A stretch of DNA of 64,000 bases from Isosphaera pallida ATCC 43644 (GTDB taxonomy: Bacteria > Planctomycetota > Planctomycetia > Isosphaerales > Isosphaeraceae), in NCBI RefSeq assembly GCF_000186345.1, contig NC_014962.1, forward strand, positions 558,001 to 622,000. The letters run 5' to 3'. The notes below the pieces were generated by a model. The model was given only the letters and a program-made list of their open reading frames with translations. It ran no database searches and was not told where the DNA came from. Positions 1-8,532 of this stretch are shown piece after piece. Position 1 is the first letter of the stretch. Every line of letters begins with the position of its first letter. The translations under genes were made by a program, and so were the position numbers.

Positions 1-125
1 CGCTGCGCACCTCGTCGCGCAAAGACGCGCGGCTCGACCTGGGAACCTGGTCTGATCATGCCGGATTTTGGGAAGATGTCGATTGGTTCGCTGAACCCGC
101 TGCTGAAGAGGAGGTCGATTACTGA
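1..125 (+). CDS. 3' end of an upstream gene (partial)
   Basis: An open frame runs from the window edge (codons in phase with position 3) to a TGA at 123-125 and encodes about 40 residues. They are acidic and tryptophan-rich near the end (WEDVDWFAEPAAEEEVDY). The composition looks like a real protein C-terminus rather than noise. The family cannot be identified from this fragment. The following 126-388 has no convincing gene and serves as the upstream region of the next one. Confidence 0.5.
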   Translation, partial: LRTSSRKDARLDLGTWSDHAGFWEDVDWFAEPAAEEEVDY

Positions 126-388
126 ACGAACGAACCCATTCGTTTCAACCTGATCCGACCTAAAAGAAAGACGAGACAGTGGAACGAAGCCAACAGCAAA
201 GGGCACGAAATGACCCAAGAGAAAGGCAACCGCACATGTGATCAACAGCGTCGTCGGGTCATCCAAGTGAACCAAGTGGGGACGAGGAAAAGCAAAGGGA
301 TCGACATCCTCGTGGGATTCGTCCTTGAGGCGAGGGACCGAGGGAGTGGGGTGGGTTGGGGTGGCGTGCAGTGCCACCGGAGAAGGGA

Positions 389-2050
389 ATGATGACACGA
401 TCGCCCGTCTCGGAAGAACAGGTGCCGTTCCTACGCGCGATCCTCGCCGCGCCCGACGACGACGCCCCCGCGCTGATTCACGCCGATTGGCTGGAAGAGA
501 ACGGTCAACCCGAGCGGGCCGAGTTCATTCGGCTTCAGATCGAGCGGTCTCGCCTGGAGGAGACCGACCCAGCCTTCGTGGCGTTGCGTCGCCGCGAGTT
601 CGAGCTACTGAGGGTCTGGGAAAAGGAGTGGAGGCGCGAGGCTCGTCCGTTCGACACCGCCTCGCGGCCTTTCGAACGGGGCTATTTGCGGAGTGGGTCG
701 TTCTCGCATCTCGACCGCTTTCGGCGGCAGGCCGTTGAGTTGATCGATCGGGTGCCGTTGCAACGGGTTCGGATCGGTGGATTCGACCAAAGCGCCCACG
801 GTCTAGAAACCTTGGCCAACCATCCTGCAACCCCCGGATTGACCACGCTGGCGTTGAGGTCGCGGCGGTTTTTGGCGCGTCAGATGCAGGCGTTTCCCCG
901 TTGCTCGCCGGAGCGGTTCCGGTCGTTACGCGTGCTGGATTTGGGCGGTCACAACCGGATCGGTTCCTCGGGAGTCGAAGCGTTAGCCGGGTCCGATTGT
1001 GTGCGCGGGGTCGTGACGCTCAATCTCGGCGGCAACGATTTGGCCGAGGCCGGCTTGAGAGCCTTGACCGCGTCCTCGTGTCTGACCCAGTTACGCGCGT
1101 TGGGTCTGCGTGGGTTATTTCTCACGACCGCTGAGGTGGATGCGCTCGATCGTCGCGGTCGTTTCGGCGAGTTGACCCGTTTGGAGGTCTCGCTCTGCTC
1201 CGACGATCCGTTCGCCATCGCCCGGCTGGTTCAGGGCGAACTCATCAGACGGTTAGAACGTCTCGACCTCGTGGCCCACTGGTACCCCGATCGGTTGTTT
1301 GACGAGCTGGAGCTGGTTCCCCCGGAGTGTCTGCGCAGTCTGCGTTGGTTGGGTCTGGAAGGGGTGCTGAGCGTGGAGCAGATCCAACGTCTGGGGCGGG
1401 CCGAGTCGTTGGAGGGGATACGGACTCTCCGTCTAAACCGCAACGCGCTGAATGACGAGGGGTTGGTCGCCTTGGCCGACGCCCCGCTGTTGGAACGGAT
1501 TGAACATCTCGATCTGACCTTCAACTCATTTGGGAGTCCCGGAGTGCGGGCTTTGATCGAATCGCCGCGTCTGGGTCGCTTGAAATCCCTTCGAATCGCT
1601 CAGAGGACTACGCGGCCGATCATCGACGCGCTGGAAACTCTCATTCGATCGCCCCTCAAAAATCAATTGCGGTTGTTGGAGGTCGCCTATTCCGAGACCA
1701 ACGCGGGGGTGCTTCGACGGCTGGCTAATGATTCGACGATGATCCTGCGGTTGAGACCGATCAATCAATTCGGCTTGCCCGCCACGGCAGGGTTGGGGTG
1801 GGAGGAACCTTGGCGAATTGAATTGGATCCGCCGTTGGATCGCGGCGACACCTGGGACCACGCCCCCTCTTTGGATCCCAGCCCGTTCGCCGAACCGCCG
1901 GAGTTCTCCTTGGCCTCGGGGGGGGGGCCGCTTCGCCTTGACGCGCGGGCCGCTGCCGGTTTTGCTGAAGCGCTCCGATTCCACTCCGCGCGATGTTTCT
2001 CCTCCGGTACGTTCGCGCCGGTGGTTGTTGCCTCTTCCCCCGATCTCTAG
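389..2050 (+). CDS. TIGR02996-domain leucine-rich repeat protein
   Basis: About 553 residues. The N-terminus (FLRAILAAPDDDAPALIHADWLEENGQPERAEFIRLQIE) is a clear match to the TIGR02996 'repeat-companion' domain, common in planctomycetes, with the typical ADWLEE and RAEFIRLQ blocks. The rest is a series of ribonuclease-inhibitor-like leucine-rich repeats (for example LRVLDLGGHNRIGSSGVEAL and LRLNRNALNDEGLVAL). I place the start at 389 (or 392) because GGAGAAGGG at 379-387 is a good ribosome binding site; the frame is open upstream to 356. No signal peptide, so probably cytoplasmic. The role is unknown; LRR arrays suggest protein binding. The next gene has the same architecture and follows after a short gap, indicating tandem duplication. 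Confidence 0.85.
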   Translation: MMTRSPVSEEQVPFLRAILAAPDDDAPALIHADWLEENGQPERAEFIRLQIERSRLEETDPAFVALRRREFELLRVWEKEWRREARPFDTASRPFERGYLRSGSFSHLDRFRRQAVELIDRVPLQRVRIGGFDQSAHGLETLANHPATPGLTTLALRSRRFLARQMQAFPRCSPERFRSLRVLDLGGHNRIGSSGVEALAGSDCVRGVVTLNLGGNDLAEAGLRALTASSCLTQLRALGLRGLFLTTAEVDALDRRGRFGELTRLEVSLCSDDPFAIARLVQGELIRRLERLDLVAHWYPDRLFDELELVPPECLRSLRWLGLEGVLSVEQIQRLGRAESLEGIRTLRLNRNALNDEGLVALADAPLLERIEHLDLTFNSFGSPGVRALIESPRLGRLKSLRIAQRTTRPIIDALETLIRSPLKNQLRLLEVAYSETNAGVLRRLANDSTMILRLRPINQFGLPATAGLGWEEPWRIELDPPLDRGDTWDHAPSLDPSPFAEPPEFSLASGGGPLRLDARAAAGFAEALRFHSARCFSSGTFAPVVVASSPDL

Positions 2051-2103
2051 TCAACTCCAGTCCATCGCGCTTCGGTAGGACTCTTGTGTAAGATTGGCGA
2101 AGG

Positions 2104-3426
2104 ATGGGGTGTGTTGCCGTCCGTTGCGAGGTTCATCCCTTGTCAAACGCCTCCGACTCCCTCACCAACGCCGACCGCTTGGCGCTGTTTCAGACGATCC
2201 TGGACGATCCCGAGCAGGATGCCCCCCGTTTGATCCTCGCCGACTGGCTGGAGGAACACGGCGAGGCGACCCACGCTGAGTTGATCCGCCTTCAAATCGA
2301 GAGGGACGACCTGCTGCAACGCTGTCCCACCCACCCTGCGCTCGACGACCTGAACTACCGGATCGACCGGATCGCCCACGACGTGGAAATGCGTGTGCAT
2401 CGGCGGTTGCCCCGGATTGCGGGCGTGCGTTGGGGGCATTGGGAAAAAGGGTGGCCGCGATTGCTCCAGGTGGCGAAGCTGCGGATTTATCTGGACCACG
2501 CCGCCGAGTTGCATGCCGCGGCCCCCTGGGACCGTCTCAGGATCGAGGATGCCCCCTCGCTGGCCGACCTCGTGGAACTGGGAAGCCGCGTCCAGGCCGC
2601 GGTTTTGCTCTCGACCCTCATCTTCCGGCCCAACAGCATGGATCACCACCGCGTGCGGGAACTGGCGCGGGGAACCCACTTCAAACGCTTGAGACGTTTG
2701 GTCCTGAGCGGTCATCATATCAACCGCGCTTGCGTCGAGATGTTGACCGACTCGCTCAACCTGAGTCGCCTCAAGGTGTTAGATTTGACCGAATCCCGCA
2801 TCGGCCTGGGCGGAATGCGGGCGCTGAGCGGATCTAATCGTCTCGAAGGATTGACGGACCTGAATTTGTCTGGCAACTTCGCCGACCTCGGCGACAAGGG
2901 CCTAGAGGCGCTGGCCCGAGCGACCAGTTTGCCGCGGCTGGTTCGCCTCAGCTTGGCCCGCAACCAGTTGGGCACCGATGACTTGGACATTTTGGCCGAC
3001 TCCCCGCGGTTGGAGCGTCTGGAAATCCTCGATCTTAGTCACAACCGTCTGCCCGGCGAGGCGCTGGCGGCCCTGCTGTATTCCCCGGCGGTTCGCAACC
3101 TGCGACGCCTCCACCTGGGCGGCAACGCCATCCACGCGGCCGCCTTGCGCGAGATCGCCGACTCCCCACGGTTGGAGCGTCTGGAAATCCTCGATCTGAC
3201 CCCCATCGCCGCCACCCCCAAGCTAGCTGACATGCTGACCTGTTCGATCATCTGGCCGAACCTGGCTCAAATCGTCCTGCGTCGCCCCGATGACTTGACC
3301 CATCATCAAATCGACCAACTCCATGAGCGCTTCGAGGGCAAGTTGCGGCTTTGGACCAGTCGGCTGCCGACACGCAAAACCGCGCTGGAAACCACCTGGA
3401 TCGACCACGAAGTGAGCGTGTGGTAA
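2104..3426 (+). CDS. TIGR02996-domain leucine-rich repeat protein (paralogue)
   Basis: 440 residues with the same layout as its upstream neighbour: a TIGR02996 block near residues 25-65 (LFQTILDDPEQDAPRLILADWLEEHGEATHAELIRLQIE) followed by leucine-rich repeats, several with the consensus LxxLxLSxNxLxxxxLxxL and a period near 27 residues. The start is uncertain: ATG 2104 is used here, but a TTG near 2140 would begin just before the conserved domain. Two nearly identical 41-base stretches 162 bases apart (2995-3035 and 3157-3197) show a recent duplication of a two-repeat unit. The function is unknown; the family is generally assumed to bind proteins. The gap to the next gene (3427-3664) contains nothing I can support. 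Confidence 0.85.
   Translation: MGCVAVRCEVHPLSNASDSLTNADRLALFQTILDDPEQDAPRLILADWLEEHGEATHAELIRLQIERDDLLQRCPTHPALDDLNYRIDRIAHDVEMRVHRRLPRIAGVRWGHWEKGWPRLLQVAKLRIYLDHAAELHAAAPWDRLRIEDAPSLADLVELGSRVQAAVLLSTLIFRPNSMDHHRVRELARGTHFKRLRRLVLSGHHINRACVEMLTDSLNLSRLKVLDLTESRIGLGGMRALSGSNRLEGLTDLNLSGNFADLGDKGLEALARATSLPRLVRLSLARNQLGTDDLDILADSPRLERLEILDLSHNRLPGEALAALLYSPAVRNLRRLHLGGNAIHAAALREIADSPRLERLEILDLTPIAATPKLADMLTCSIIWPNLAQIVLRRPDDLTHHQIDQLHERFEGKLRLWTSRLPTRKTALETTWIDHEVSVW
2995..3197 (+). repeat. Intragenic direct repeat, 41 bases, 162-base spacing
   Basis: Positions 2995-3035 and 3157-3197 match at 40 of 41 bases, the only difference being CCGCGG versus CCACGG. The spacing of 162 bases equals 54 codons, which is two LRR periods of 27 residues, so the repeat preserves frame and solenoid register. 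Confidence 0.85.
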
Positions 3427-3664
3427 TCCAACGGCGCGTCCAAGCTTGCCACGCGAAACCGCGACGCTGCGTCCGCTTGGTTGCAGCACATGCACGTTGT
3501 GGGTTTGAGGTTCGACACACCGCCCTGAAGCCGAAGCTCAAGCGGAGCGGCGTTGATTCCAAGACGACCGGCGGGTTATGGTGAATCGTTGCCGGATTGT
3601 TGGAGATCAGACGAAGCAACGACAAGACAGGCGACGACACCGAACCGATCGGGAGGCGTCAAGC

Positions 3665-5305
3665 GTGGGACTCTTCGGCCAACTCTGGAGGGGCGGGAAG
3701 AAGTCGGGGACGGCTCAGCCGGTGGTTCAGACCTTCGAGTTGGCCTGTCCCGATTGCGGCGCGACGATTCAGGGGCGGCGTCACGAAAGCTATCAGGCGA
3801 TCCGCTGTCCAGTCTGCCGGGGCGGGGTGTTCGTGTTGCCCCGAAGTCCCTTCGCCGAACCTCCGCCGCCCCCGTTTCGAGAACCCACCCGCGTGCTGGC
3901 CGGACCAGTCGCGCCAATGATGAGCGGCACGCCCGACGATCGCTTCCGAGCCGTCGATGATCCAGTGGTGCCCGACATCGCCTGGACCGAGGCCGAGCGG
4001 GCTTTTGAACCAACCCCCGACCCCTCGCGGGATCGCTCTGCCGATCTCGCTGTGGTCGAGGACGAACCCCTGGAAATTGTGTGGACCGACGAGCAGGAGG
4101 ACCCCGCCCCGCCCCCGCCACCTAAGCCCCCCGCCCGACCACGATCGACTCGAACCGCGTCCACCCACGCCGCGCCGTCACCACCTCCCACCTCGCAGCC
4201 GCCCTCCCCAGCGTCGCCTCCCGCTGCCAAGAAGGGGAAATCGGCAGCCCCAACAGCCCCGCTGCCTTCGGTCGATCGCCTCAACACCGCACAGGGAAGG
4301 CCGCGGCAGGACACGCCGCCGGCCCAACCATTCACCGAAGCTGATCAACGCATCACTTGGAGCGAGTGGGTCCAAACGCGACGGCGAGTCTTGATCATGC
4401 TGGCGGTTGTCGGGTTCGTTGGGGTCACCATTTGGCAGAACCTTCGCCAAGCGCGACTGGAGGAATATCCCCGAATCGTCGCCGAGGGCTACGAACGGGG
4501 CATCCCCGCGCTCGAAGCGGGCCAGTTCGACCTGGCCAAACAGCTGCTGGCCGACGCCCTCCGCGCAGTGGAGGGACTCGGCGGCCAAGTCGAACACGCC
4601 GCCGAGATTCGCCAGGCTGCCCGCGAGGCATTTTTGTACGCTGACCTTTGCCGCGAGTCGCTGGAAACCGTCCTCGACGAAGCCGCGCGGTCCGATCCGG
4701 TCGAATGGCCGATTCGATTTCGGAGACTCTACCAAGGACAGGCCGTGGTTCTGGAGGCCACCGTCGAGGAGGAACCCACGCTAGGGGGAATCTCGATCGA
4801 TGATCGGATCTTCACCGGTCCGGGCCCCCGCCCCCAACGGGTCGGTCGATTTGTCCTTGCGGATCTGAATGCCTTCCGGGATCTCAAACCCGCGCCCCGG
4901 CCCGGCGACCGTTTGCGGTTCGGCGCGCGGTTGCAATCCCTCACGCTCGACCCGGACACCAACGAGTGGTTCATCCGATTCGAACCCAATAGCGGAGTGT
5001 TTTTGACCCACACCCGCGCGTTGGAAGTCTTGGGCTGGCCCGGACCCAACCGCGACCCAATCAGACCGATCACCCCGGCCGGCGATCGGGACATCCCCGC
5101 CGGAGAAGATTCGCTCATCGGCCTCAGCCGGGGGCATGTCTTGGGACTCCTCGGCAAGCCGGAACGGGTGCAACTCCGCGCCACCCAGGGACTCTTGATC
5201 GAGAATTGGGTCTATCGCCGGGGCAACCAGACGCAAACCGTGGTCTTCCAAAGCCGTGCGGGAAACGCCCAACCAGTCGTCAAGGCCCGTTACGTGCGTC
5301 CCTAA
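3665..5305 (+). CDS. Zinc-ribbon, single-pass membrane protein of unknown function
   Basis: 546 residues from a GTG start at 3665, chosen because GGGAGG at 3651-3656 lies 8 bases upstream; the frame is open back to ATG 3578. A zinc ribbon with two CPxC knuckles (C28/C31 and C48/C51) opens the protein. Then comes about 180 residues of low-complexity Pro/Ser/Thr/Ala sequence, a single membrane helix (about residues 242-258, VLIMLAVVGFVGVTIW), and a C-terminal domain of about 280 residues with no recognisable motif. The layout (cytoplasmic zinc ribbon, disordered linker, one helix, outer domain) recurs in planctomycetes, but no function is established. The segment 4990-5300 resembles a repeat seen in lipoprotein SmpA/BamE-like folds only vaguely, so I make no claim. 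Confidence 0.75.
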   Translation: MGLFGQLWRGGKKSGTAQPVVQTFELACPDCGATIQGRRHESYQAIRCPVCRGGVFVLPRSPFAEPPPPPFREPTRVLAGPVAPMMSGTPDDRFRAVDDPVVPDIAWTEAERAFEPTPDPSRDRSADLAVVEDEPLEIVWTDEQEDPAPPPPPKPPARPRSTRTASTHAAPSPPPTSQPPSPASPPAAKKGKSAAPTAPLPSVDRLNTAQGRPRQDTPPAQPFTEADQRITWSEWVQTRRRVLIMLAVVGFVGVTIWQNLRQARLEEYPRIVAEGYERGIPALEAGQFDLAKQLLADALRAVEGLGGQVEHAAEIRQAAREAFLYADLCRESLETVLDEAARSDPVEWPIRFRRLYQGQAVVLEATVEEEPTLGGISIDDRIFTGPGPRPQRVGRFVLADLNAFRDLKPAPRPGDRLRFGARLQSLTLDPDTNEWFIRFEPNSGVFLTHTRALEVLGWPGPNRDPIRPITPAGDRDIPAGEDSLIGLSRGHVLGLLGKPERVQLRATQGLLIENWVYRRGNQTQTVVFQSRAGNAQPVVKARYVRP

Positions 5306-5385
5306 ACCATTCAACCACCCGCGCCGATTCCCACATCCCTCCCCCCAACCCATCACCCTCAAGTCGTGTTATTATTTCCGAAAAG

Positions 5386-5409
5386 ACCGAAAACTTCGAA
5401 GTTTTTGGT
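5386..5409. terminator. Hairpin, possible terminator of the zinc-ribbon gene
   Basis: Bases 5386-5409 fold into an almost complete 11-pair stem (ACC-G-AAAACTT with AAGTTTT-T-GGT, one G-U pair) around a minimal loop. The core 5390-5405 is a perfect 16-base palindrome. It lies 80 bases past the stop codon at 5305. The T-run is inside the stem rather than after it, so it could equally be a protein-binding palindrome. Confidence 0.4.
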
Positions 5410-5581
5410 GTTGGTGGAGGCTTTGCTCGCTTTGGAAGTGGTGGAAGGTTTAGGCTGAACGAAATATGTTGTCTGCTTGTCGTGATGTATCAAGTTTGTA
5501 GAATCATTCTGGTTCGCCGTTAGGCTGTCGGGGTATGGAGACGTGCTGTGCCGCATGGCTCCCGCTTCGATGGCCGCCGCA

Positions 5582-5597
5582 AGCGTGCCGGCACGCT
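5582..5597. promoter_or_regulatory. Perfect 16-base palindrome upstream of the cbb3 operon
   Basis: AGCGTGCC is followed directly by its reverse complement GGCACGCT, 77 bases before the first gene of the oxidase operon. The position fits an operator for a dimeric regulator. No family-specific consensus is recognised, so regulation is inference. Confidence 0.35.
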
Positions 5598-5673
5598 GAG
5601 GGCGTTGTCAGGCCGACCGCGGTTTAAGGCGGCGAAATGGACATAACATCAAGGAACATTCATTCGGTGAGGA

Positions 5674-6048
5674 ATGATGGCCTCCAACCTGCTCGACCCC
5701 GCGACCCAACGGGGCGCGCCGGCGTCTCGTTCGCGTCGTGCGGGTGTTCGGAATGTCTGGACATTGGTTTGGATCATCCCCGTTTTAGGCTTGGGCCTGA
5801 TGTTGTCGCTGGGCGCAATTTGGACGGCTCAACCGCCGCCACGGTGGTGGCCGCCCGACGCGCCGAGTCCCGAAGAGAAGTTGGCTAAAGTTCGGCAATG
5901 GGACCAATCAGCCGCGGAGTTGGAACGCGCGATTGACCGTTTGGCCCGCGAGGGATCGAGCGTGTTGCCACCCTCGGGAGCGTCGTCATCCAACGCAGCC
6001 GCGTCGAGCCCGACTTTGGTCTCCCCGACTTCGGAGCAAACTCCATGA
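5674..6048 (+). CDS. Small single-pass membrane protein, first gene of cbb3 operon
   Basis: 124 residues. One membrane helix lies near residues 29-50 (WTLVWIIPVLGLGLMLSLGAIW), followed by a PPPRWWPPDAP segment, a charged helical stretch (EEKLAKVRQWDQSAAELERAIDRL) and a Ser/Ala-rich tail. A GTGAGG ribosome binding site precedes two adjacent ATG codons (5674, 5677). The stop overlaps the ccoS start by four bases, so the two are translationally coupled. Its position resembles that of FixH/CcoH assembly factors, but I do not see the FixH signature; it may be a lineage-specific oxidase accessory subunit. Confidence 0.65.
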   Translation: MMASNLLDPATQRGAPASRSRRAGVRNVWTLVWIIPVLGLGLMLSLGAIWTAQPPPRWWPPDAPSPEEKLAKVRQWDQSAAELERAIDRLAREGSSVLPPSGASSSNAAASSPTLVSPTSEQTP

Positions 6049-6272
6049 CGCTTTATGTTGCGGTGGTGTTGGGAGGGGCGGCGGCGTTCTGCGGAGTCGC
6101 AGCCCTCGCGCTGGCCTGGGCGTTCCGCACCGGCCAGTTTGGTGATTTGCAGGCCGGCGCGCGTTCCATTTTCGACGAGGCCGAACCAATCGGTTCGACC
6201 ACCGACGATGGGTTTGCCTCGCCGACCTCCTCCGCCGATTCCTCTTCATCTTCGTCCCGGAGTCGCTCATGA
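6045..6272 (+). CDS. ccoS: cbb3-type cytochrome oxidase assembly protein CcoS
   Basis: 75 residues with one N-terminal membrane helix (VAVVLGGAAAFCGVAALALAWAF) followed directly by RTGQFGDLQ and an acidic turn ending FDEAEP, the diagnostic CcoS/FixS pattern. CcoS is required for cofactor insertion into cbb3 oxidases. The Ser-rich C-terminal tail is longer than usual. It overlaps its neighbours on both sides by four bases, so it belongs to a coupled operon. Confidence 0.85.
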   Translation: MTLYVAVVLGGAAAFCGVAALALAWAFRTGQFGDLQAGARSIFDEAEPIGSTTDDGFASPTSSADSSSSSSRSRS

Positions 6273-7840
6273 GCCTCACCGTTTCGCCTCCCGGTCGTTC
6301 GGGGCCGGCACCCGCGTCCGAACGCGCGGCCGCAAGCCGGACGGAGTTTCAAGACGAGCAACGCCTGAGAGCAGCGCGCCGAACCGCGGCAATTGACGCT
6401 TCGACACGTCTGCCGGTGCTGGTCTATTTCGCCTCAGCGCTATTTTGGTTGATTATGGGGTCGGTGCTGGCCATTTTGGCGTCGATCAAGCTGCACGCAC
6501 CTTGGTTTTTCGACGAGGCTTCGTGGTTGACGTTTGGTCGGGTTCGGCCAGCGCACCTCAACACGATGGCTTATGGATGGGCGTCGATGGGTTCGGTCGC
6601 CACCGCGTTGTGGTTGACCGCGCGGTTGACCCGCGCGCCGTTGGCCTATCCCCGGTTGGTGGCTGGTTCGGCGATCCTCTGGAACCTGGGACTGTTGGCC
6701 GGGGCGATCGGCATTCTGACCGGCTCCTCTACCTCGGTGGAATGGCTTGAGCTGCCCCCCTGGTCGGCTCCGCCCATCGCCGCGGCGTTCGTGATTGTGT
6801 CGGTCTCGGCGTTCGTGACCTTCGCGCGACGCACCGAGAAGCATGTTTACGTTTCGCTCTGGTATATCCTGGCGGCAGTGCTTTGGTTTCCATGGTTGTA
6901 CACTGCAGCCAACTTGATGATGTTCAGCCAGCCAGTGAGCGGCGTGCCGCTAGCGACACTCAACTGGTGGTACGCCCACAACGCCCTGGGTCTGTGGTTC
7001 ACCCCAGTGGGGCTGGCGGCCGCCTATTACCTGATCCCCAAAGTGATCGGCCGGCCAATCTACAGTTACGCCCTCAGCGTGATCGGCTTTTGGTCGCTGG
7101 CGTTGTTCTACAACTGGAACGGTGGCCACCACCTCATCGGCGGTCCCGTGCCGGCTTGGCTGGTGACCGTCTCGATCGTGGCCAGCGTCTCGATGATCAT
7201 TCCAGTTATCGCGGTGGCTATCAACCACCACATGACCATGACATCGCACTTTTCCGTGCTCAAACGCAGTCCGACCCTGCGGTTCGTGGTCTTCGCCGCG
7301 GTTGCCTACACCCTGACCAGTCTGCAAGGCTCGATGGAGGCATTACGCGAGGTCAACCGGATCACCCACTTCACCCATTACACGATCGGCCACGCGCACT
7401 TAGGGTTGTACGGATTTGTCACGATGATGCTGTTTGGGACAATGTACTACGCCGTTCCCCGCCTAACTGGGCGCGAATGGGCCTCGGCGACGGCCGCCCG
7501 GCTCCATTTCTGGACCTGCGCCCTGGGAGTGGTCCTGTACGTTGGGGCTCTATCGATTGGCGGCTGGATCCAAGGAATGATGCTCAACGACGCTGAGACG
7601 CCGTTCATGAAGATCGTGGAGACCACGATTCCCTACCTTCAAGCGCGAAGCGTGGCCGCCGGTCTGATGACCACTGGTCATGTGATTTTCTTGGGACTGT
7701 TCATCATGAATCTGACAGGTTTTGGTCCCCGGCGTCAAGGGCCGCTCACATGGGATGAACGGGCCGATTCGGCCCACCGCGGCCACCAACTCACACGCCC
7801 ATCCTCATCCAGCATGAGCCTCAAGGAGACGCGCGTATGA
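6269..7840 (+). CDS. ccoN: cbb3-type cytochrome c oxidase subunit I
   Basis: 523 residues, about 12 membrane helices. It is the catalytic heme b / heme b3-CuB subunit of the high-affinity terminal oxidase, reducing oxygen to water in the cytoplasmic membrane. Visible ligand blocks include HLNTMAYGWASMG (low-spin heme), WWYAHNALGLWFTP and WNGGHHLIGG (CuB site), and THYTIGHAHLGLYGF (hemes b3 and b). The N-terminal 45 residues are a polar extension that most CcoN proteins lack. It overlaps ccoS and ccoO by four bases each. Confidence 0.95.
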   Translation: MSLTVSPPGRSGPAPASERAAASRTEFQDEQRLRAARRTAAIDASTRLPVLVYFASALFWLIMGSVLAILASIKLHAPWFFDEASWLTFGRVRPAHLNTMAYGWASMGSVATALWLTARLTRAPLAYPRLVAGSAILWNLGLLAGAIGILTGSSTSVEWLELPPWSAPPIAAAFVIVSVSAFVTFARRTEKHVYVSLWYILAAVLWFPWLYTAANLMMFSQPVSGVPLATLNWWYAHNALGLWFTPVGLAAAYYLIPKVIGRPIYSYALSVIGFWSLALFYNWNGGHHLIGGPVPAWLVTVSIVASVSMIIPVIAVAINHHMTMTSHFSVLKRSPTLRFVVFAAVAYTLTSLQGSMEALREVNRITHFTHYTIGHAHLGLYGFVTMMLFGTMYYAVPRLTGREWASATAARLHFWTCALGVVLYVGALSIGGWIQGMMLNDAETPFMKIVETTIPYLQARSVAAGLMTTGHVIFLGLFIMNLTGFGPRRQGPLTWDERADSAHRGHQLTRPSSSSMSLKETRV

Positions 7841-8532
7841 GCGACCATCACGCCAACGGCTCGGCTCCCGCCACATCCGAGCGACTTTCATTGATGAACT
7901 ATGCGCCGCCGATCGTCCTAGGCGTGGCCCTCACCTTCCTCTCCTCCTGGCTGGGGTTGGTGTTGGCCCCTCTCGTTCAAATAGGTGATCAAGGGCCGAT
8001 TCCGACCCTGGAGGGGGGACTGGATCAATACCCCAACCCCTCGGTCGGTCGTCTTGAACTGGGCCGCCAGGTCTACATCGAGAACGGTTGCTTGTATTGC
8101 CACAGTCAACAAATCCGTCCCGAGCCCTTTGGAGCCGACATCGCGCGGGGCTGGGGGCCGCGACGCACCACCCCGACCGACTACATCTACGACAAGCCGC
8201 ATTTGCTGGGCACTTCGCGTACCGGGCCAGATTTGACCAACATCGGCGCGCGTCAACCGTCCGCCGAGTGGCACCATCGTCACCTCTACTGGCCGCCCTC
8301 GACCTCGCCGGGCTCGATCATGCCCTCGTTCCGGTTCCTGTACGAGACCCGCAAAATCGTGGGCGAACCTTCCGATCGTCGCATCGTCGATTTCGAAGGC
8401 GTGCCCGAACACCTCCAACCGCCGCCCGGCTATCAAATCGTACCCAGTGAAAAGGCGACCGCTTTGGTGGCCTACCTGATCTCGCTAGACCGGACCCAGG
8501 ACCTTCCTGTCGCGGGAGCCCCCACCCCATGA
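7837..8532 (+). CDS. ccoO: cbb3-type cytochrome c oxidase subunit II
   Basis: 231 residues. It is the monoheme membrane-anchored cytochrome c of the cbb3 oxidase. After a single helix (about residues 27-47) comes the heme motif CLYCH (C85, C88, H89) in the classical CcoO context, ENGCLYCHSQQIRPEPFGAD. Downstream are the RTGPDLTNIG and PGSIMPSF blocks, the second carrying the Met ligand. It is coupled to ccoN and to the next gene by four-base overlaps. Confidence 0.95.
   Translation: MSDHHANGSAPATSERLSLMNYAPPIVLGVALTFLSSWLGLVLAPLVQIGDQGPIPTLEGGLDQYPNPSVGRLELGRQVYIENGCLYCHSQQIRPEPFGADIARGWGPRRTTPTDYIYDKPHLLGTSRTGPDLTNIGARQPSAEWHHRHLYWPPSTSPGSIMPSFRFLYETRKIVGEPSDRRIVDFEGVPEHLQPPPGYQIVPSEKATALVAYLISLDRTQDLPVAGAPTP

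Larger units (their letters stand above)
5306..5673. other. Intergenic region upstream of the cbb3 oxidase operon
   Basis: 368 bases without a supported gene. It is more AT-rich than its surroundings between about 5365 and 5520. It holds a hairpin at 5386-5409, a weak sigma-54-like -24/-12 match at 5411-5427 and a perfect 16-base palindrome at 5582-5597. I found no FNR-type TTGAT-N4-ATCAA box, although oxygen control of the downstream oxidase would be expected. Confidence 0.6.

Noticed and set aside
5461-5520. FNR/Anr box before the cbb3 operon
   Set aside because: TGATGTATCAA looks similar, but the arms have the wrong spacing (TTGAT-N4-ATCAA is required).
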